Assembly (NCBI GenBank): GCA_035307785.1
Contig: DATGHS010000462.1
Location: 1-12,430, forward strand
Direction: 5' to 3'
Length of the DNA: 12,430 nt
Source: DATGHS01 sp035307785
Lineage (GTDB): Bacteria; Planctomycetota; Planctomycetia; Gemmatales; Gemmataceae
Shown: positions 6,063-12,430 of the stretch, piece after piece
How positions within the stretch are numbered: position 1 is the stretch's first letter
Layout of the letters: each line of letters opens with the position of its first letter
Notes under the pieces: model-generated
Told to the model about the DNA's origin: nothing
The model's database searches: none
What the model saw: the letters and a program-made list of their open reading frames with translations, nothing else
Translations under genes and position numbers: made by a program

Positions 6063-7538
6063 ATGCCCGCAACTCGCAAGATCCTCGCTTTCGATCTCGG
6101 TGCTGAAAGTGGCCGAGGCGTGCTCGGCCGGTTCGATGGCCAGCGACTCATGCTCCAAGACGTGCATCGCTTTCCAAATACGCCGGCCGCGACTTTGGAC
6201 ACGTTGCATTGGGATGTGCTGAATCTCTACAATCAAATGCTTGCCGCGATGCGCAAATGTGCTGTGGAATTCGGCGGCGTCGATAGTATCGGTGTGGATA
6301 CTTGGGGCGTGGATTTCGCGCTTTTGGGTCGCAGTGGTACATTGCTCGGCAATCCGCGCCATTACCGCGATCCGCACACCGAAGGGGTAATGGAACGGGC
6401 GTTCGAAATCGTATCGAAACAAGAGTTGTTTAAGCGCACCGGTATCCAGTTCATGCGCTTCAACTCGCTGTTTCAGCTGATCGCGCTACAGCGCGACCGT
6501 TCGCCGTTTCTTGACATTGCGGAAACCCTCTTGTTCATCCCCGATTTGCTCCATTACTTCTTCACCGGAATTAAGGTGAACGAGTACACCGACGCCAGTA
6601 CGAGCCAGATGTTGGACCCGGTGTGCCGGAATTGGGATTTCGACCTGCTTGCGAAGTTCGGCCTCCCCACGAGAATGCTCGGCAACATTGTTCCGCCGGG
6701 AACCGAGCTTGGCCCGCTACGGAGCAAGATCGCAAGCGACACGGGCTTGTCACCGGTGCCGGTGATCGCCCCAGCCACCCATGACACGGGTTCTGCAGTG
6801 GCGGCGGTGCCTGCGAAGGGCAAGAACTGGGCATTCATAAGTTCAGGGACATGGTCTTTGATGGGTGCGGAGATCGATTCGCCACTTATGAATGAGGAAG
6901 TGCGCGCTGCCAATTTCACGAACGAAGGCGGTGTGGACGGTACAATTCGGTTTCTGAAGAACATTGCGGGACTGTGGCTCGTCCAAGAATGCCGTCGGGC
7001 CTGGGAGCGCGCCGGCCAAGAATTCAGCTATGATGGTTTAGCGAGACTTGCGGAGGCCGCGCCGCCGTTTGTAAGCGTGATCGACCCAGACCACACGTCG
7101 TTCATGCTGCCGGCGAGCATGCCCGAGGCGATTGGCCAGTTCTGCCGCCAGAGCGGGCAGCCGGCACCGGTTGAGCCGGGAGCAGTCGTGCGTTGTGCGC
7201 TGGAAAGCTTGGCACTGCGCTACCGCTGGGTTCTGGAAAAGCTGGAATCGTTGTTGGGCCGTCAACTAGAAACGATCCATATTGTCGGTGGCGGAACGCA
7301 GAACATTCTGCTTTGCCAGCTTACTGCGGACGCTTGCAATCGAGAGATTTTGGCCGGTCCAGTGGAAGCCACGGCGTTAGGCAATGTGTTGCTACAAGCC
7401 GTTGGTTTGAAACTGCTAGGATCCTTGGAGCAGGCGCGCGAAGTATTGCGAAATTCATTTGACGTGCACCGATATGAACCGAGAGAACCGGCCAAGTGGG
7501 AAGAACCATACCAGCGTTTCCTCCGACTATTGTCATGA
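6063..7538 (+). CDS. rhaB: Rhamnulokinase (FGGY carbohydrate kinase)
   Basis: Phosphorylates L-rhamnulose to L-rhamnulose 1-phosphate with ATP, the second step of the phosphorylated L-rhamnose pathway; cytoplasmic. 491 residues against 489 in E. coli RhaB. The N-terminal actin-like half carries the phosphate loop DLGAESGRGVLGRFDG (11-26) and VDTWGVDFALLG (78-89). The centre has PATHDTGSAVAAVP (237-250) with D241 as likely catalytic base. The C-terminal half has the nucleotide-binding SSGTWSLMG (260-268), NEGGVDGTIRFLKNIAGLWL (287-306) and VGGGTQN (408-414). All are intact. The NEGG...RFLKNIAGLWLVQECRR section points to rhamnulokinase rather than xylulo- or glycerol kinase. No rhaA, rhaD or transporter gene is in the window. 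panB follows 24 bases later on the same strand. Confidence 0.95.
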   Translation: MPATRKILAFDLGAESGRGVLGRFDGQRLMLQDVHRFPNTPAATLDTLHWDVLNLYNQMLAAMRKCAVEFGGVDSIGVDTWGVDFALLGRSGTLLGNPRHYRDPHTEGVMERAFEIVSKQELFKRTGIQFMRFNSLFQLIALQRDRSPFLDIAETLLFIPDLLHYFFTGIKVNEYTDASTSQMLDPVCRNWDFDLLAKFGLPTRMLGNIVPPGTELGPLRSKIASDTGLSPVPVIAPATHDTGSAVAAVPAKGKNWAFISSGTWSLMGAEIDSPLMNEEVRAANFTNEGGVDGTIRFLKNIAGLWLVQECRRAWERAGQEFSYDGLARLAEAAPPFVSVIDPDHTSFMLPASMPEAIGQFCRQSGQPAPVEPGAVVRCALESLALRYRWVLEKLESLLGRQLETIHIVGGGTQNILLCQLTADACNREILAGPVEATALGNVLLQAVGLKLLGSLEQAREVLRNSFDVHRYEPREPAKWEEPYQRFLRLLS

Positions 7539-7562
7539 TCTTCGTAAGGGCGCGGATACGAG

Positions 7563-8372
7563 ATGAGCGACATTCCCAACAATCATAAATCGGTTACGGT
7601 GCCGGACTTCCTGTCCGCCCGCTCACGCGGCGCGAAGCTGACCATGCTGACAGCCTATGACTACACGTCGGCCCGACTGCTGGATGCGGCCGGCGTGGAC
7701 AGCATTCTCGTCGGCGATTCGCTCGGCATGGTGATCCAGGGACAAGCTAACATCCTTACGGTTACTCTGGACGAAGTGATATATCACACGCGCTGTGTCT
7801 CACGCGGAGTTCGCCGGGCTTTGTTGGTGGCCGACATGCCATTCATGAGCTACCAGATCAGCCCGGAGCAAGCACTGGCGAACGCCGGCCGGCTGATCCA
7901 GGAAGGCGGCGCCCATGCGGTAAAGCTCGAAGGCGGCAAACGAATGGCCGGAACCGTGGCGAAGATTGCATACGCTGACATTCCAGTGATCGGACATATC
8001 GGCTTAACGCCGCAATCGGTTCACCGCTTCGGTGGTTTCCGCGTGCAACGTGATATGGAGCAATTGCTCGAAGACGCGCACGCTATCGCGCAAGCAGGGG
8101 CGTTCGCCATCGTGCTTGAGTGCATCCCCGCCGACATTGCAACTCAAATCACTGAACAACTGTCAATCCCAACAATTGGAATTGGCGCTGGCGCTGGCTG
8201 CGACGGCCAAGTCTTAGTGATGCAAGACATGCTTGGCATGTTCGAGGAGTTGCACCCGAAATTTGTGAAACGCTATGCGGAACTTGGAAAGAGCGTGGTG
8301 ACCGCGGTGCAGCGATATTGCCAGGAGGTGCAGTGTAGGGGCTTTCCTGGTCCGGAACACGAATTCAAGTGA
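7563..8372 (+). CDS. panB: 3-methyl-2-oxobutanoate hydroxymethyltransferase (ketopantoate synthesis)
   Basis: Transfers a hydroxymethyl group from 5,10-methylene-tetrahydrofolate to 2-oxoisovalerate, giving ketopantoate, the first committed step of pantothenate and CoA synthesis; cytoplasmic. 269 residues (E. coli 264). The barrel motifs are complete: MLTAYDYTSARLLDAAGVD (28-46), VGDSLGM (50-56) with metal ligand D52, VADMPFMSY (89-97) with D91, HAVKLEGG (118-125) with K121 and E123, GHIGLTPQSVHRFGGF (144-159), VLECIP (184-189) with catalytic E186, and TIGIGAGAGCDGQVLV (204-219). The start context is weak (GGCGCGGATACGAG before the ATG). It probably shares a transcript with rhaB. Its stop is only 12 bases from the stop of the convergent TIM-barrel gene, so transcripts probably overlap. 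Confidence 0.97.
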   Translation: MSDIPNNHKSVTVPDFLSARSRGAKLTMLTAYDYTSARLLDAAGVDSILVGDSLGMVIQGQANILTVTLDEVIYHTRCVSRGVRRALLVADMPFMSYQISPEQALANAGRLIQEGGAHAVKLEGGKRMAGTVAKIAYADIPVIGHIGLTPQSVHRFGGFRVQRDMEQLLEDAHAIAQAGAFAIVLECIPADIATQITEQLSIPTIGIGAGAGCDGQVLVMQDMLGMFEELHPKFVKRYAELGKSVVTAVQRYCQEVQCRGFPGPEHEFK

Positions 8373-8384
8373 CGGCATGCTTTA

Positions 8385-9281
8385 TCACGTCGACAACTCG
8401 TGCCACAACCCTTTGTAGAACTTCAGGAACTCGACCCCATATTCTGGCGTTGGTGGTGTCTTGCCGACTTCGCAAAGCGTCACGCGGTCGTAATCCATCT
8501 CACGCAGCAGACGAAATAGCTCTCGATACGGGTAAAGGCCCAAAGAATCGTTGTAAAGTTCATTGATATGGCAAGAACGAATCCAAGGCTTTAGCAGTGC
8601 AAACGCCTCCGCGACGGACCCTTTTACCAGATCGCTGCCGTTGGAATTCCAGGTCAGGCCAACCTTCTCGTGGCCGCAATAGTCCATGATTTTCTTGATA
8701 TTGCCTGGAAGTGCGGTGCCTCGGCCGTGTACCTCCACCCAGATTTCCACGCCAGCATCAGCGGCTGCTTTGCCGCATTCAATCAGGGCGGTACCGATCT
8801 GTTCAAGCGTTTTGTCTTCGGGCACGCCCTTCGGCAAATCATTCGGCCGTACCTTCACTCCGCGGCCCCCGATCTCTGACGATAATTGCACGAACTGCTT
8901 GCAAATTTCAATGTTCTTTCGCACCACTGCCGGGTCCGGCGAATGAAACTCGCACACGGAACCGCAGCCCCAACACATAACTCCGCTGTCGGCAAACTGC
9001 TTTCGCACGTCCTTGCGCGCTTCGGCTGGGAGTGATGGTTCGACGCCGTGTTTGTGTGTCGTGCGCAGCTCCACGGCAGCGATCTTTGCCGCTTGGCAGT
9101 TCTTCAGAATCGTGGGCAAATCCCAATCTTTGGCCACGTTGTAGGTGACAATGCCTAATTGGAACTTGCGCGGCTTGCCCACCGGCGTTGGCGATTGTGC
9201 TGCCAAGCTCTCAGGCAGGGCCAGACCAGCAGCAGCCACGGCACCGGTTTGTAAGAAACGACGGCGGGGAAGAAACAACAT
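8385..9281 (-). CDS. Tat-exported sugar phosphate isomerase/epimerase-like TIM-barrel protein
   Basis: 298 residues. The N-terminus is a twin-arginine signal (PRRRFLQTGAVAAAGLAL, cleavage probably after LAAQS near 30), so a folded, perhaps metal-bearing protein is sent across the cytoplasmic membrane. The rest is a xylose-isomerase-like barrel of the sugar phosphate isomerase/epimerase superfamily: QLGIVTYNVAKDWDL (41-55), VELRTTHKHG (70-79), VEIWVEVHGRG (178-188, E183), KVGLTWNSNGSD (206-217), IRSCHINELYND (234-245, H238) and RVTLCEVGKTP (266-276, E271). At the usual Asp position in the third segment it has N212. The substrate is unknown. The start at the ATG 9279-9281 is supported by GGAG 8 bases upstream and by the signal peptide; an upstream frame to 9338 adds 19 residues with no signal-like content. 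An intrinsic terminator upstream separates it from the kinase gene. Confidence 0.87.
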   Translation of the reverse strand: MLFLPRRRFLQTGAVAAAGLALPESLAAQSPTPVGKPRKFQLGIVTYNVAKDWDLPTILKNCQAAKIAAVELRTTHKHGVEPSLPAEARKDVRKQFADSGVMCWGCGSVCEFHSPDPAVVRKNIEICKQFVQLSSEIGGRGVKVRPNDLPKGVPEDKTLEQIGTALIECGKAAADAGVEIWVEVHGRGTALPGNIKKIMDYCGHEKVGLTWNSNGSDLVKGSVAEAFALLKPWIRSCHINELYNDSLGLYPYRELFRLLREMDYDRVTLCEVGKTPPTPEYGVEFLKFYKGLWHELST

Positions 9282-9289
9282 GATGAAAA

Positions 9290-9293
9290 CTCC
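9290..9293 (-). promoter_or_regulatory. Shine-Dalgarno site fixing the TIM-barrel protein start
   Basis: GGAG on the minus strand lies 8 bases before the ATG at 9279-9281, placing the twin-arginine motif at residues 6-8. In the rest of 9282-9383 I see only two 5-bp mini-hairpins and no clear promoter. Confidence 0.6.
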
Positions 9294-9383
9294 GGGAATG
9301 CGAGGTTCCCGATGCTCATCATCGCCGAGACGTGGCAAAAGGGCAAGGGCTTAGGGCAGTTTTCCAGAGCGAGCCGAGCTGCG

Positions 9384-9420
9384 ACAAAACAAAAAGCGGA
9401 ATTCTTGCGAATTCCGCTTT
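9384..9420 (-). terminator. Intrinsic terminator downstream of the kinase gene
   Basis: A perfect 12-bp stem (9393-9404 with 9409-9420, AAAGCGGAATTC / GAATTCCGCTTT) with a 4-base loop. On the minus strand it is followed by TTTTTGTTTTG. It lies 31 bases after the kinase stop (9452) and should end the kinase transcript before the TIM-barrel gene. Confidence 0.9.
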
Positions 9421-9451
9421 ACTACCGATCATGGAGTGACTGCAAGGTCGG

Positions 9452-11662
9452 TTACTGGGGGAGGTCCCAGAGGCGCACGCATTTGTCTTGACAGGCGAAC
9501 AACACGCGCTTGCCGTCCGGCGACAGGCTCACTTCGAGAACCTTGCCTTGAATGCCACCGAGTCTGCGGATAAGTCGGCCGCTTTCGAGGTCCCACACAC
9601 AAATACCATGGTCGTTGCCAATACTCTGGTTTGGGTTGAAACGGCCTGGCCCCTCGCTTGAAATACCCCAGCGACCGTCCAGGGTAAAGCGGATGCCCTC
9701 AACATAGTATTGGCCGGGACCGAACTGCCGGATCTCCTGCCCGGTGTTTACGTTCCAAAGCCGCATCGTCCCATCCCAGCTCGCCGACAGGGCGCGCTGT
9801 CCATCGGGCGAGAAAATCACACGCCGGACATCATTGCCATGACCATTAAACGTGCGGATTTCTTGCTGCTTATCCAAATCCCAAAGCCGAACGGTCTTAT
9901 CGTGGCCACTCGATATGGCGCGGTGGCCATCGGGTGAAAGTGCCACGCACCACACCTTACCATCATGACCGTTGAGGCGGAAAAGTTCTTGCCGCTTTTC
10001 CAGGTCCCAAACATAAATGGCGCCATCTTCGGTGGCCGAGACAATGCGCTTGCCGTCTCCGGTAACGGCGGCACAATTCACGCCGGAATCATGGGCGTAC
10101 TGGCCCAATTCGTTTCCATTGTCTACATCCCACAGGCGCACAGTTTTGTCGGCGCTCGCCGAGACGATGCGCCGGTTCTTATTCGTGAAGACGGCCGTAT
10201 AAACGTTCGCCGTGTGTCCTGCAAAAATGCGCTCGAGCCGTTGCGTCCGCACATCGTACAGAATCACGTTCTTGTCCGACCCGGCCGAGACTGCGCGCCG
10301 GCCGTCGCTCGAAAAAGCCACTCCTTCCACTTGGGCAGAGTGACCAAGGAATTTCTGAACCTTCTCGTTCGGCGCATCTGCGCGGGAAGTTGGCACCGAT
10401 TGCGATCCGCCATCTTGAGGTGGAAGCTTCGTCGGATTCGTGATGGACCAGGTGATGAAAATGATGCCGATCAACATCAAAAGACCCACGCCGGAAAGGA
10501 TGCCCCATTGCAATCGGGGGTCTATTTTCTTTTTCTTTTTCTTTTTCAGCCGTACACTCGGAGTTGCTAGCCGCGCATTGGGAGCAGGCGGCGAGGTAAT
10601 CTTCTCGGTCTTGTCGCTGGCCCGGACCGTGTCGCCGACTCCGCCTGTCAGGCATTTCTGCAAATCGGCTAATAACTGGGACGTCTTCTGATAACGGTCT
10701 TCCGGCGCCTTGGCCACCATCCGTTGAAAAATTGCATCGAGCTGGAGCGGAACGTCGGACCGACCTTCGCAGAGCGATGGAGGGTGCTTTTGTTGATGCG
10801 CGAGCATGCGGGCGGTCGCCGCGCCGCCGGAAAACATGACATCGCCCCGAATCAAGTAATACAGGGTACAGCCAAGGCTGTAGATATCCGATCGCGCGTC
10901 GGCCTTCTTCATGGCCAACGCTTGCTCGGGAGCCATGAAATCCACCGTGCCCATGCTGATGTCGGCGCCGGTATTGAGATTTCCCTTCGCGCCCTTTTCA
11001 TCCAGAATGCGAGCCAAGCCCATGTCGAGAATCTGAACACGTCCCTTGGCGCTCAGGATCAAATTGGCCGGCTTGATGTCGCGGTGAATGATATTGTGTT
11101 GGTGCGCATAGCCGAGGCCTTGTGCCGTCTGGATGATGTATTCCAGTGCCAGGCTCACCGGCAGTCGGCCGCGTTCCTTCACGATCTTGTCTAGCGTCTT
11201 GCCGTCGACGCATTCCATAGCCAGAAAATAGCGCCCATTCGCGCTGCCGGCATCGTATGCCTGCACAATATTAGGATGGACCAATTTGGCCGCCGCCTTC
11301 ACTTCGCGAAGGAAGCGCTGCACCGTCTCCGGGTCTTTGTTCAGCGTGACGGGAAGCAACTTGACCGCCGCCACGCGCTCCATTAGTTGATGTCGGGCGC
11401 GAAAGACGGCGCCCATTCCACCTTGGCCAAGTGGATCTTCCAGAATGTAACTGCCCAGCACGAGCCCTTTGGCTTTGCCCTGGGAGATGTTGTTTGCCTG
11501 AAAGCGGGTGAGCTTACCGCGGCGCACCAGCTCGTTGCAAAGATCTTGCTTCGAATAGCGCTTTTCGGCGGGGAGCGACTGCTGTGCGGATTGCAAATCT
11601 TCGGCACTCAGTAAGCCTAATTCCACCACCGAGTCTAGTGGTGATTCGGTCTTTACGGCCAT
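9452..11662 (-). CDS. Transmembrane Ser/Thr protein kinase with C-terminal WD40 propeller
   Basis: Hanks-type kinase, 736 residues. Residues 1-68 are a short N-terminal domain (GLLSAEDL, RRGKLTRFQANNI) of the type found in front of many planctomycete kinases. The kinase domain is at about 72-335: glycine loop GQGGMGAVFRA (79-89), K101, catalytic HRDIKPAN (193-200, D195), DMG in place of DFG (213-215), MAPEQ (243-247) and SDIYSLGC (258-265). All catalytic residues are present. A basic linker with seven lysines (373-379) precedes one membrane helix (about 386-407). Residues 437-736 hold seven WD40 blades ending in LWD or similar; blade 6 carries an insert. The kinase is then cytoplasmic and the propeller outside, a sensor or scaffold layout. 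The start has GAGGTG 7 bases upstream. An intrinsic terminator follows. The signal and targets are unknown. Confidence 0.95.
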   Translation of the reverse strand: MAVKTESPLDSVVELGLLSAEDLQSAQQSLPAEKRYSKQDLCNELVRRGKLTRFQANNISQGKAKGLVLGSYILEDPLGQGGMGAVFRARHQLMERVAAVKLLPVTLNKDPETVQRFLREVKAAAKLVHPNIVQAYDAGSANGRYFLAMECVDGKTLDKIVKERGRLPVSLALEYIIQTAQGLGYAHQHNIIHRDIKPANLILSAKGRVQILDMGLARILDEKGAKGNLNTGADISMGTVDFMAPEQALAMKKADARSDIYSLGCTLYYLIRGDVMFSGGAATARMLAHQQKHPPSLCEGRSDVPLQLDAIFQRMVAKAPEDRYQKTSQLLADLQKCLTGGVGDTVRASDKTEKITSPPAPNARLATPSVRLKKKKKKKIDPRLQWGILSGVGLLMLIGIIFITWSITNPTKLPPQDGGSQSVPTSRADAPNEKVQKFLGHSAQVEGVAFSSDGRRAVSAGSDKNVILYDVRTQRLERIFAGHTANVYTAVFTNKNRRIVSASADKTVRLWDVDNGNELGQYAHDSGVNCAAVTGDGKRIVSATEDGAIYVWDLEKRQELFRLNGHDGKVWCVALSPDGHRAISSGHDKTVRLWDLDKQQEIRTFNGHGNDVRRVIFSPDGQRALSASWDGTMRLWNVNTGQEIRQFGPGQYYVEGIRFTLDGRWGISSEGPGRFNPNQSIGNDHGICVWDLESGRLIRRLGGIQGKVLEVSLSPDGKRVLFACQDKCVRLWDLPQ
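10524..10547. repeat. Hexanucleotide repeat encoding the juxtamembrane poly-lysine tract
   Basis: Three copies of CTTTTT, plus flanking T-rich sequence, give alternating AAA/AAG codons on the minus strand and so seven lysines just before the membrane helix. Gain or loss of one unit would change the tract by two lysines without shifting the frame. Confidence 0.7.
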
Positions 11663-11770
11663 TGCAAAGCACCTCGGGGACGGGCACCCGGCGCGAGAGT
11701 CTTCGCTCGCGCAAAGCCCAAGAAAATAGGGAGTACGCGGCGAACCGTGACCAGCCCTAAAGCAGGATTA

Positions 11771-11809
11771 GGTCAATACATATGTAGGTCAAAAAATGAG
11801 AGCGGTCAA
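11771..11809 (-). promoter_or_regulatory. Three phased TTGACC boxes upstream of the kinase; candidate promoter or operator
   Basis: On the minus strand TTGACC occurs at 11804-11809, 11787-11792 and 11771-11776, with starts 17 and 16 bases apart. The first is followed after 17 bases by TACATA (11781-11786), a reasonable -35/-10 pair that would start transcription about 110 bases before the kinase ATG. The palindrome ACATATGT (11778-11785) overlaps the -10. Alternatively the boxes are direct-repeat binding sites. In the rest of 11663-11770 I see only the ribosome site at 11670-11675. Confidence 0.35.
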
Positions 11810-11831
11810 TTTTTTGATCGGCCCGAAGGCC
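11789..11831 (-). terminator. Hairpins downstream of the DUF6980-like gene, weak terminator candidate
   Basis: On the minus strand GGCC-TTCG-GGCC (11820-11831) forms a 4-bp stem with a C(UUCG)G tetraloop, an unusually stable loop type. It is followed by a 9-bp A/T-rich hairpin (11789-11797 with 11809-11817) ending in TTTTTTGA. It starts 17 bases after the stop at 11848. The first stem is short and the T-run is distant, so termination is uncertain. The same stretch overlaps the kinase promoter candidate. Confidence 0.3.
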
Positions 11832-11847
11832 CTGACTTGCCCATGGC

Positions 11848-12066
11848 TTATGTGCATGCCGCCTGTATTGCGCGGCAGGCAAACTTCGCCCCGCACCAAG
11901 GGCAAAATTGGACTTGAACGAACGATCTGCCGCCATCGTGGACGATCAAGCCGTACTCACCTGAAGCGGCAGAAAGATGGATGAGGCAATCTGGACAATC
12001 GAAGCGGTCCGTGTGCTGCTGACACGTTCGCTCCAAATCACGGCGCATCTCTTCGCAGCAATGCAT
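11848..12066 (-). CDS. Small cysteine-rich DUF6980-like protein
   Basis: 72 residues. The sequence matches what I recall of DUF6980: an N-terminal MHCCEEMR, a FDCPDCLIH segment, the conserved EYGLIVHDGG (37-46) and a FCPWCGAKF end (54-62). The CPWCG with the upstream cysteines suggests a small zinc-binding fold. Cysteines are at 3, 4, 15, 24, 27, 55, 58, 64 and 71. The ten residues after the CPWCGAKF motif carry two more cysteines and may be a lineage extension. The function of the family is unknown to me. The start has AAAAAGG 7 bases upstream. It is 42 bases downstream of the oxidoreductase gene on the same strand and may share its transcript. Confidence 0.8.
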   Translation of the reverse strand: MHCCEEMRRDLERTCQQHTDRFDCPDCLIHLSAASGEYGLIVHDGGRSFVQVQFCPWCGAKFACRAIQAACT

Positions 12067-12108
12067 CGTTAGTCAACCTTTTTACTGCGCTGCCAAACCC
12101 TAAGCGGC

Positions 12109-12430
12109 TCACCCCACCTCGGGATGTACCCAAGGCGCACGGTATGGCCGCCGTAACGACTTGTTCGCTTCGTCATCGTCGATTACCCGGTGCTTATCTG
12201 AATCCCATGTCAAAGAGCGCCCCAGTTTCATGCTCATGTTCGCGAGGATGCACGACGCTGTCGAGATGTGGCCCTGCTCAATGTCGGCTACAGGCTTGCT
12301 GCGCTCCGCGATGGCCTTGAGCCAGTCGAGCATGTGCACGCGGATGGCCGGTGCGACGTGTCTTTCCAAATCCTTTTCCGTCTTGTCTTCCGGATATTTC
12401 TCCAGCTCGTAGGTCACGTCCTTGTGAATC
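12109..12430 (-). CDS. Gfo/Idh/MocA family oxidoreductase, C-terminal part (5' end beyond window)
   Basis: The frame is open from the right edge of the window to a TGA at 12109-12111, giving about 106 residues. It matches the end of planctomycete Gfo/Idh/MocA oxidoreductases, which typically act on sugars, inositols or their derivatives with NAD(P) and are often Tat-exported. Recognisable parts are ELEKYPEDKTEKDLERHV, the helix HMLDWLKAIAERSKPVADIE, the QGHISTASCILANMSMKLGR segment and the final RRPYRAPWVHPEV. The nucleotide-binding N-terminal domain, signal peptide and catalytic residues lie outside the window, so the substrate cannot be judged. An in-frame GTG at 12415-12417 is internal: the coding frame continues above it. 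Confidence 0.87.
   Translation of the reverse strand, partial: IHKDVTYELEKYPEDKTEKDLERHVAPAIRVHMLDWLKAIAERSKPVADIEQGHISTASCILANMSMKLGRSLTWDSDKHRVIDDDEANKSLRRPYRAPWVHPEVG

Noticed and set aside
9282..9338. Upstream start for the TIM-barrel protein
   Set aside because: It would place 19 polar residues before the twin-arginine motif; the ATG at 9279-9281 has a ribosome site at correct distance.
10524..10547. Programmed frameshift or phase-variation site in the lysine tract
   Set aside because: The A-runs are only five long and the heptamer reads G-AAA-AAG rather than a classical slippery A-AAA-AAG, so there is no good support for slippage.
9965..10570. 201-residue plus-strand frame
   Set aside because: Antisense to the WD40 and membrane region of the kinase; no family resemblance and it ends in a Phe/Leu run created by the lysine codons.
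1..12430. Defence island, prophage or integrated mobile element
   Set aside because: No integrase, transposase, restriction, toxin-antitoxin or phage gene can be recognised, and base composition looks even across the window by eye.

Overview
The window looks like a chromosomal segment of a planctomycete. I infer this from the protein families, not from a database match. The markers are a Ser/Thr kinase carrying a short N-terminal domain typical of the phylum, one membrane segment and a WD40 propeller; a Tat-exported sugar isomerase-like TIM barrel; a Gfo/Idh/MocA oxidoreductase of the kind abundant in Planctomycetia; and a secreted Pro/Lys-rich protein. There are no rRNA or tRNA genes, no CRISPR array, no transposase and no phage genes. 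Gene density is high and the longest non-coding gap is about 210 bases.

Left part (1-2200): the 3' end of an unrecognised plus-strand gene, an imperfect palindrome, a minus-strand secreted Pro/Lys-rich protein, then two small tryptophan-rich orphan genes in tandem on the plus strand. A GC-rich hairpin separates the second orphan from the next, convergent gene.

Centre-left (2201-5979): a minus-strand run encoding a DCC-family thiol-disulfide oxidoreductase, a YhaM-like OB-fold/HD 3'-5' exoribonuclease and RNase R. Two different 3'-to-5' RNA exonucleases next to each other suggest an RNA-decay module. A 95-base imperfect palindrome sits between the two nuclease genes.

Centre (6063-8372): rhamnulokinase (rhaB) and ketopantoate hydroxymethyltransferase (panB) lie 24 bases apart on the plus strand. 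This joins sugar catabolism to the first step of pantothenate/CoA synthesis. No other rha or pan genes are visible.

Right part (8385-12430), all on the minus strand: in transcription order, the 3' part of a Gfo/Idh/MocA oxidoreductase that runs off the window, a small Cys-rich DUF6980-like protein, the kinase/WD40 protein followed by a strong intrinsic terminator, and the Tat-exported TIM-barrel protein. Three TTGACC boxes spaced 16-17 bases apart lie upstream of the kinase.

I found no convincing new defence or mobile system. The points most worth a second look are the exoribonuclease pair and its palindrome, the two orphan genes, the phased TTGACC boxes, and a metal-site substitution in the TIM-barrel protein.
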